Assembly (NCBI GenBank): GCA_964548365.1
Contig: CAZJRD010000008.1
Coordinates: forward strand, 16,816-80,815
DNA length: 64,000 nt
Direction: 5' to 3'
Source: B46-G9 sp964548365
GTDB taxonomy: Bacteria > Desulfobacterota > DSM-4660 > Desulfatiglandales > Desulfatiglandaceae
Shown: positions 58,636 to 64,000 of the stretch, piece after piece
Layout: the number at the start of each line of letters is the position of its first letter
Numbering within the stretch: position 1 is the first letter of the stretch
Translations under genes and position numbers: made by a program
Notes under the pieces: generated by a model
The model's input: the letters and a program-made list of their open reading frames with translations, nothing else
Told to the model about the DNA's origin: nothing
Databases searched by the model: none

Positions 58636-59043
58636 TAGACAGGATTCACAGGATTGACCGGATTTCTTGCCTGCTTGCCGGAGGCAACCAGGTAAACAGC
58701 AATCGCCTTAGGCGAGAAGTATCTTTTTGCTCCAGAGGAAATTTCCGGTGCCATTGGATGTTGTGCTTGACTAACCCGCTTTTCTCATCCCGCGATACGC
58801 GGGACTGTGGCGGCGGATAGCCCCATGTCTCCTGCGTTGCGCTAGAAAAATGACTTTGACGTACTAATAGTACGCCTTCATCCATTTTTCTTCGCGCACT
58901 CCCGATAGCGGGATTTCGCAAGCTCAACTTGCTATCCACGGGTCTTTCCACCACCTCGCTACGGAAGGCCCGTGAGAAAAGCGGGCTAGCGCTGTATTGT
59001 CCTCTGCGATCTAGATGGCAAATGATCTTGCAAATCCTGTCTA
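58636..59043. repeat. Composite flanked by an 11-bp inverted repeat
   Basis: TAGACAGGATT (58636-58646) and AATCCTGTCTA (59033-59043) are perfectly inverted and bracket repeat copy B plus about 130 bp. The left end continues as 9-bp units (ACAGGATTC, ACAGGATTG, ACCGGATTT), with a related run at 59719-59745. A TCGCCT-T-AGGCGA palindrome lies near 58704. No coding frame. Confidence 0.5.
58775..58985 (-). mobile_element. Terminal-inverted-repeat element, copy B (211 bp)
   Basis: Same perfect 13-bp termini as copy A (CCCGCTTTTCTCA and its complement) but inverted. The inner palindrome is GTACTAATAGTAC here against GTACTTGCAGTAC in A: the stem is kept, the loop changed. No reading frame. Together with its flanks it fills most of the 680-bp gap between qrcA and rpsU. 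Confidence 0.8.
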
Positions 59044-59157
59044 GCATTTCTTTTCTATTTTTGGGAGAAATAGAATGGAGGGAACCATCGCCTCAATCAG
59101 CAGGCCCCCAGAGAACAGAGAGGGGGCCCTGGAATCGATTCAAAATGGCCGGTACTC

Positions 59158-59343
59158 TTAGAATTTTCGCATTCTTTTGCGCCGCCTCTTTGCGGCCTTT
59201 GCCTGTTTTTTCTTTTTCTGGACACTGGGTTTATCATAGAAACGCCGTTCCTTGATTTCAGAGAAAAACCCCTCTTTGGTCAGTTTTCGCTTGAGGTCCT
59301 TGATTGCCTTTTCAATCTGGTTATCATGTACGATTACTTTCAT
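59158..59343 (-). CDS. rpsU: 30S ribosomal protein bS21
   Basis: 61 residues: KVIVHDNQIEKAIKDLKRKL, KERRFYDKPSVQKKKK and a highly basic C-terminus, normal for bS21. A hairpin with a U-tract lies 25-62 bases upstream of its start, so expression may be attenuated. An AGAGAAAGG site lies upstream of the ATG. Confidence 0.93.
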   Translation of the reverse strand: MKVIVHDNQIEKAIKDLKRKLTKEGFFSEIKERRFYDKPSVQKKKKQAKAAKRRRKRMRKF

Positions 59344-59370
59344 TTCACACCAACCTTTCTCTTACAAAAT

Positions 59371-59402
59371 AAAAAAAGCACCTCATGGTGCCATGAGATG
59401 CT
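59371..59402 (-). terminator. Intrinsic terminator just upstream of rpsU
   Basis: On the minus strand AGCATCTCATGG (59402-59391), a 2-base loop, CCATGAGGTGCT (59388-59377), then seven T. It ends 27 bases before the rpsU start codon, so it is either the end of upstream transcription or an attenuator of rpsU. Confidence 0.8.
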
Positions 59403-59755
59403 TTCATAAACCTTCAGGATATGTGGGTATTGCGCCGCAGGTTACATGCCACGCTCCTCATGGAACAGGATTGCAACTTGCGTATCCACATCTCCGAACT
59501 GGCTGAAAGCACTCACAGGGTCCAGGGAAAACGGGTTGTTTGCCGGGGAAAGAGAACAGAAAGGTCTCTTCTTGAAGATCACTATTCTCATCATCCGTCA
59601 TCACCCCCTTCACCTGCGAGGGACCACACTATCACTGTGGTCCTTTCCCGTCCGCAAATTTAAAGATACTATTTTATTTTTTCAGATGGATATGTCAACC
59701 TTTTTTTCAATGTGTTTGACAGGATCAACAGGATGAACCCGATTATTTTTCTCCG
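59403..59755. other. Non-coding stretch between rpsU leader and rlmD
   Basis: Contains a perfect 8-bp hairpin, GGACCACA/TGTGGTCC (59621-59643), and an ACAGGATCA-type 9-bp repeat near 59719. A frame of about 50 codons on the minus strand near 59460-59610 has no supporting features. It could include an upstream promoter and leader of rpsU. Confidence 0.35.
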
Positions 59756-61150
59756 TCATTCCTTCCGGGTAAGCCGGGCCACCGCCTCGATGTGATACGT
59801 ATGCGGAAAGAGGTCAACCGGCTGTACCTCCCTAATATCATAATTCAGGCTCATAAGTCCAAGGTCCCTTGCCAGGGTGGCCGGATTGCAGGATACATAG
59901 ACAATTCGCTCTGGTGCAAGGTCCATGACCTGCGCCAGCACGTCCTTGTGCATGCCGGCCCGGGGGGGATCAATAATAACAATCTGTGGTCGGTAGACAA
60001 GAGAGTTTCCGGTCTCCCGAATATCCCCGCAAACAAAGCGGCAGTTTGCGATTCCGTTCTCCCTGGCGTTTCGCTCTGCATCCCGTACGGCGCTCTCGTT
60101 GATCTCCATGCCGATTACCTCTTCCACGTGGCCTGCGAGGAAGAGGGGGATGGTCCCGGTCCCGCTGTAAAGATCCAGCACTTTGTCCGTGGGCTCCGGT
60201 GCAGCATACCTGAGGACCTGCTCATAGAGCGCCTTCGCTGCGCGGGAGTTGGTTTGGAAAAAGGAGTTGGCCGAGATGCGAAAGGTAAACGGGCCGATCG
60301 TGTCCTGGATGTAGCCGTCTCCATAAAAGGCCTCTTCGCATTCACCCACCGCGATAGAGGCCTTTCGCTGGTTGATATTGTTCACCACGGTTTTAATGGG
60401 GGGAAATCGTGCAGTAAGCTCGTTTGTCAGGGAGCGTATGATATCAGGCCGCTCCTCTGCCGTGACGATATTCACCATCCACTCATCAAGAGATACGGAA
60501 TGTCTGAGGGTCAGGAACCGCCAGAATCCCTGGTGGGTCTTGATACCATAGACCGGAGCCCCGCTCTTTCCGGCAAATGTAGTCACACACTGGAGAATAT
60601 CGTTTCCCAGCTGTTCCTGGAGGAGGCAGGCATCAATGGCGAGGACCTTGTGGTAGGATCCGGGGACGTGGAGTCCGAGGGCGAAAGAACCATCAACATG
60701 GTCCCGCTCCAACTCTTCCGGAAGGAGCCAACGGTGGTCGGAAAATGAGAACTCCATCTTGTTCCGGTAGTGGAATACCCTTTGAGAAGGCAGGGCCGGA
60801 TGGACAACCACATTTTTGAGTCCGCCGATGTGCTCCAGCGACTCCTTGACAAATGCCTGTTTGTAGGAGAGCTGTGCTTCGTAGCCGGCATGCTGCCACT
60901 GGCATCCTCCGCAATAGGGGCTGTATGGGCACGGGGCCTCCACCCGGTCGGGTGAAGGGGAAAGCAATTGCGCGATCCTTGCTTCCGCAAACCCCCTTCT
61001 CTTCCTGGAGATGACGGCGCGAACCCGGTCACCGGGAAGAGCCCCCCGGACGAAGATCACAAAGTTGTCTGTGCGCGCGAGGCCCTGGCCACCATAGGCC
61101 ATCTTATGGATGTCAAGCTCCAGGGTGTCGCCTTTACTTGGGGTTTTCAT
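59756..61150 (-). CDS. rlmD: 23S rRNA (uracil-C5)-methyltransferase, RlmD-like
   Basis: 464 residues. N-terminal TRAM domain, an Fe-S motif (CPYSPYCGGCQWQH plus a later Cys in IDACLL), SAM motif DLYSGTGTIPLFLA, and the catalytic region VSCNPATLARD with nucleophilic Cys. RlmD and RlmCD/RumA paralogues cannot be separated by eye. It begins 60 bases after the TPR gene on the same strand. Confidence 0.88.
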   Translation of the reverse strand: MKTPSKGDTLELDIHKMAYGGQGLARTDNFVIFVRGALPGDRVRAVISRKRRGFAEARIAQLLSPSPDRVEAPCPYSPYCGGCQWQHAGYEAQLSYKQAFVKESLEHIGGLKNVVVHPALPSQRVFHYRNKMEFSFSDHRWLLPEELERDHVDGSFALGLHVPGSYHKVLAIDACLLQEQLGNDILQCVTTFAGKSGAPVYGIKTHQGFWRFLTLRHSVSLDEWMVNIVTAEERPDIIRSLTNELTARFPPIKTVVNNINQRKASIAVGECEEAFYGDGYIQDTIGPFTFRISANSFFQTNSRAAKALYEQVLRYAAPEPTDKVLDLYSGTGTIPLFLAGHVEEVIGMEINESAVRDAERNARENGIANCRFVCGDIRETGNSLVYRPQIVIIDPPRAGMHKDVLAQVMDLAPERIVYVSCNPATLARDLGLMSLNYDIREVQPVDLFPHTYHIEAVARLTRKE

Positions 61151-61210
61151 GGAAAAAAGTATAGCATGGGGAAATGGCTCTGACCAGAAGTTCCGTCCAA
61201 CCGGCTCCTG

Positions 61211-62197
61211 CTATCGCACCCCCAGCTCCTTGAGGGCGTTGCAGGCACTCGTGTTCCCGAGACCACAACTGGTTTGAAGGCTCGAAATGCAGTTTTTTTG
61301 GTCACCCTTCCTCTGGTAGACAAGCCCCAGGCCGAAATGGGCATAATCGAAATTGGGATCAATGGCAATGGCCTGCTGAAATGCTGTGAGGGCCTGGTCA
61401 TACTGCCCTTGCATGAACAGGGTGTACCCTTTGCTGTAATATGCCCACTTGAATTCTGGCCTGATGGCAATGGCCCTGTCATAATCCGCAAGGGCCTGGT
61501 CATAAAGTTTCTTGTTGTAATAGCACAAGCCGCGGTTGTAATGGGCGTCAGCCGCAGCAGACATTTTATTTTCGGAGCCCTCATAAAAGTCGATGGTTTT
61601 CGTATAATCAGCGATGGAGGCGTCAAACTTTCCCTGGTTGTAGTAGAGGTTGCCCCTGTTGTAATAGGCATCCGTGTATTCCAGGTTTTTTGTCTCCGTA
61701 ACCCGGATGGCATTATTGTAAGCGGTCAGGGCGTTCTGAATCTTGTCCTTCTTGACATAAATGACACCGAGGTTGTTATAGACATCTGCATAGTAGGGCT
61801 TTTCTTCCGAACTGAATGAAAGGGCCCTGTTGTAGTAGGTCTCCGCCTGGTCATACTGTCCCTGGATATAGTAAACAAGTGCGAGGTTATTATTGGCCTT
61901 TTCATCTGTCGGGTTATAGAGAATGGCATTCGTGAAATCAGCTTCCGCCGGGGTATACTGCCCCTGTTCGTAATAGGCAAGGCCTCTATTATTATAGGCG
62001 TCCGCGTGTTTGTTGTTGATCGCGAGAACATCGCTGAACGCTTGAATGGCTTCGCCCAGCTTTCCCTCTCTCAGGAACTCGGTACCTTTCTGGAAGAGAT
62101 CATCGGCCTCATCCGCGAGACTTCCTGGTACCCACAACATCGGGAGGAACAGGAAAAGGGTTAAGGCGACCCAAAATGTACGCTGTCTCTTTTTCAT
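61211..62197 (-). CDS. Secreted tetratricopeptide-repeat protein
   Basis: 328 residues. A signal peptide (cleavage near SLADEAD) and about eight to nine TPR units, many with a YNNRGLAYYEQGQY-like core and a Tyr/Asn-rich repeat. These usually mediate protein contacts in the periplasm. It lies among PilY1-associated genes. No known partner. Confidence 0.8.
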   Translation of the reverse strand: MKKRQRTFWVALTLFLFLPMLWVPGSLADEADDLFQKGTEFLREGKLGEAIQAFSDVLAINNKHADAYNNRGLAYYEQGQYTPAEADFTNAILYNPTDEKANNNLALVYYIQGQYDQAETYYNRALSFSSEEKPYYADVYNNLGVIYVKKDKIQNALTAYNNAIRVTETKNLEYTDAYYNRGNLYYNQGKFDASIADYTKTIDFYEGSENKMSAAADAHYNRGLCYYNKKLYDQALADYDRAIAIRPEFKWAYYSKGYTLFMQGQYDQALTAFQQAIAIDPNFDYAHFGLGLVYQRKGDQKNCISSLQTSCGLGNTSACNALKELGVR

Positions 62198-62219
62198 GGT
62201 TCACTTTCTTGAGATGGAA

Positions 62220-62564
62220 TTAGTTTAATTCCTTTTTTTCTCTTTCAAGAGTTTCTTTAACCTTAAACTTTTCCCCTGGTTTGACTATCTCATAATAATA
62301 GTTCTTATAGTTTTTTACATAGTAGGACAGGCTTGCTATTGAACTCACTATCGCCCAGTCAGGAACATCTACCTCAATTGCCGGGTAAAAGACGTTGGTT
62401 TTGTCCAGGGTTATGACCATCCCTTTGATATTTGTGATCCCTCCGGTAATGGTCGCTATTTCTTCACCTGTTGACTGGGCAGAAGCAGCAGTTGAAAGTA
62501 ATATGGATATAGAAACCAGAATAAAGCTAATTAAGAACAGTTTTTTTATTCCCTTATTATTCAT
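62220..62564 (-). CDS. Small exported hypothetical protein
   Basis: 114 residues with a signal peptide (cleavage near ASAQ). The mature part is mostly beta (ITNIKGMVITLDK, then VDVPDWAIVSSIASLSYYV) and ends in Lys/Glu-rich sequence. No family recognised. It lies between the PilY1-like gene and the TPR gene, and may be a pilus-associated exported protein. Confidence 0.65.
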   Translation of the reverse strand: MNNKGIKKLFLISFILVSISILLSTAASAQSTGEEIATITGGITNIKGMVITLDKTNVFYPAIEVDVPDWAIVSSIASLSYYVKNYKNYYYEIVKPGEKFKVKETLEREKKELN

Positions 62565-62644
62565 AATTGACCTCTCCTTTGCTTGTTTGCAATCAGCACC
62601 ACCATCAGAACCGGTGATATGAGGAAAGCCTCCAAAAAGGGACC

Positions 62645-62704
62645 TTACTCAGAATCGAATTCAGTTTGATCTTTTCCCTTTGTTTGACTCTTCCAGTTTT
62701 TCAT
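62645..62704 (-). CDS. Possible 19-residue micropeptide
   Basis: An ATG at 62704 with AGGAGG 6 bases upstream opens a 19-codon frame (start MKNWKSQTKGKD). It lies in the space after the PilY1-like gene. The ribosome site is as good as those of neighbouring genes but the frame is short and might be chance. Confidence 0.25.
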   Translation of the reverse strand: MKNWKSQTKGKDQTEFDSE

Positions 62705-62759
62705 AACGGTCCTCCTTGGCCCTTTGGACCTTTCTCTCTGGAGGAACCGTTCATCATAT

Positions 62760-64000
62760 TTACTTCGTTTCCCACAAGATCTGGGACACTCCACCGGGAG
62801 GACCCGGGATGTTGGTGCTCTGGTCCTCGCCCACACCGCTGACAGCCCCACCGGCGCTGATGAGCCCCGCCGAGTGACCGCCCCTGGTCACTACACGAAC
62901 CCCCGAGGGAATGGAGCTGTTCGAAAGCAGCAGGTAGGTATCCTTGATGTTCCGCACCGTCGGATTTCCTGTGCCCTCATCATCGTAATTGAAGACCGAT
63001 TTTCCCCAACAATAATCCAGGGCGTAGATAAACGCATTCCCGTTGGGGTTGCAGGGATCATCGAAGACCGGCTGGTAAGAGGTGAAATAGACATTCTTGA
63101 AAAATACCGTGGGCTGGCTCAGGATTTTTTCTCCGGTGTGGCTGACGGACTCGTCTGAGCATGCTCCCTGGGCATCCATTACCCGGTAAAAGCCTCTGCA
63201 GATGTTTTCGTTTTCCAATACTTGCTCCAACGCGGTCTTCCTGTTGTCATCAGCCGCATCAACGGTACCGTTATGATCAGCGTCTGCATTGTTATCCAGT
63301 TCATCACAGGTGAGATTGAGGAGATCAGTCTCGTCAGTGAGAGAATTGTGATCAGCAACCACGTAGAAACGGTTCGAGATCATGGCGTGCCGGGGATGCG
63401 CACGATCACCGGTCCCGAAATAGAGGACCGGTTTGGAAGTCCAGCAATTGCCATAGTATGACACATCAGGTGAATAGAATATCTTTCTGCCCGTATCGGA
63501 GGTATTTAAAGCAGCGCCTGCTATGTCAGTATTCCCGGAGGTGAGATCTGATCCAGGGTTCGCGGCGAAGATCCGTTTCACCTGCCACTTGGTGGAATCG
63601 GTATCCGTATAGGTGTGGGACAGGTCACTGTAATAATCGTACGTAATTTTCCAGATCTGTCCATAAATATCCGCCGCGTACATGACGATCTTGCTCTCCG
63701 AGAAGGGGATAACTGATATATCCGCGGGGAAGGAGTACTTCATCTTGCAGTACTGCTGAGTGATCCCGGTGGTTACGTCTTCGGTCTCGTCTTCATCATT
63801 GTCGGCATCGCCGTAAACGGCCTTGAACAGGAGGGACCCGTCGCTCAGGTCCACCACAAAGATCCCTCTGCCCATGGTGTCCTTCCCGGGGTTATATTTG
63901 TCATAACTCCCGCTCGTCCCGCCGCCGGTGTCGGTGAAGCTTTCGCCGCTGTCCCGGATGCCGTTATTATTGGTATCATCGAAATCTTCGGGAAAACCGT
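62760..64000 (-). CDS. PilY1-like type IV pilus tip/adhesin protein, N-terminal part outside the window
   Basis: The frame is open to base 64000, so the start is missing. It shows a beta-propeller-like region with GRGIFVVDLSDGSLLF, VMYAADIYGQIWKITYD, YFGTGDRAHPRHAM and a run of Asp-rich loops (DNNADADHNGTVD; DTNNNGIRDSGE), as in calcium-binding PilY1/PilC C-terminal domains. It ends VSQILWETK. PilY1 proteins promote pilus extension and adhesion. Confidence 0.8.
   Translation of the reverse strand, partial: GFPEDFDDTNNNGIRDSGESFTDTGGGTSGSYDKYNPGKDTMGRGIFVVDLSDGSLLFKAVYGDADNDEDETEDVTTGITQQYCKMKYSFPADISVIPFSESKIVMYAADIYGQIWKITYDYYSDLSHTYTDTDSTKWQVKRIFAANPGSDLTSGNTDIAGAALNTSDTGRKIFYSPDVSYYGNCWTSKPVLYFGTGDRAHPRHAMISNRFYVVADHNSLTDETDLLNLTCDELDNNADADHNGTVDAADDNRKTALEQVLENENICRGFYRVMDAQGACSDESVSHTGEKILSQPTVFFKNVYFTSYQPVFDDPCNPNGNAFIYALDYCWGKSVFNYDDEGTGNPTVRNIKDTYLLLSNSSIPSGVRVVTRGGHSAGLISAGGAVSGVGEDQSTNIPGPPGGVSQILWETK

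Noticed and set aside
59460..59612. A 50-codon minus-strand frame upstream of rpsU
   Set aside because: No ribosome site of note and no coding-like composition beyond chance.
1..64000. CRISPR array, tRNA or rRNA gene
   Set aside because: No regular direct-repeat array with unique spacers and no tRNA T-arm signature was found by reading.

Overview
The window looks like a chromosomal segment of a strictly anaerobic, probably sulfate-reducing member of the Desulfobacterota (former Deltaproteobacteria). The evidence is a bacterial-type Wood-Ljungdahl carbonyl-branch operon (cooC-acsD-acsA-acsB-acsC-acsE), a complete four-gene Qrc-type menaquinone reductase operon of the kind found in sulfate reducers, pyruvate:ferredoxin oxidoreductase, Mrp/NifX/IscU-like iron-sulfur genes, and a Gram-negative envelope (LptG, FadL-like porin, secretin PilQ). 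No rRNA, tRNA, CRISPR array or complete insertion sequence was seen.

Layout. 1-2.5 kb: the 3' part of an FtsH protease, then a stretch of broken carbohydrate genes (two glycosyltransferase family 4 remnants around a GH130-like remnant). 2.6-12 kb: a histidine kinase/receiver pair and three paralogous cytidylate-kinase-like proteins with BON-like C-termini, interleaved with a TauE/SafE-type exporter, a small DUF1634-like membrane protein, a radical SAM protein, a CoA-disulfide-reductase-like flavoprotein and a DUF134 regulator. 12-13.7 kb: a Do-family protease. 13.9-23.8 kb (minus strand): lptG, gpsA, gyrA, gyrB, dnaN, dnaA, the chromosome-replication cluster. 23.9-33.3 kb (plus strand): the acs operon. 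AcsD carries a long Lys/Ala/Glu-rich tail. 33.4-38.4 kb: Mrp ATPase, two NifX-like proteins, an IscU-like scaffold, an FmdB zinc ribbon, a MarR regulator, a DsrE-like protein and a FadL-like porin.

38.8-45.7 kb: an anchored hypothetical protein, surE, nifJ, a NUDIX hydrolase and lepB. 46.2-52.4 kb: a type IV pilus operon (XRE regulator, pilMNOPQ, TPR lipoprotein). 52.4-58.5 kb (minus): a HAD phosphatase, an unlisted 52-residue membrane protein, and qrcD, qrcC, qrcB, qrcA. 59-64 kb (minus): rpsU, rlmD, a TPR protein, a small secreted protein and the 3' part of a PilY1-like gene.

Gene orientation flips from minus to plus at about 23.8 kb, as expected near an origin. The only clustered relaxed DnaA-box matches I noticed lie between cooC and acsD. 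Non-coding structure is rich: two inverted copies of a roughly 210-bp element with perfect 13-bp terminal repeats, a separate 118-nt three-way-junction structure, three blocks of a heptanucleotide repeat family, and palindromic operator candidates at the MarR and pilus promoters. Functionally, the Acs enzymes, PFOR and Fe-S genes form an acetyl-CoA/C1 module and Qrc links periplasmic electron carriers to menaquinone.
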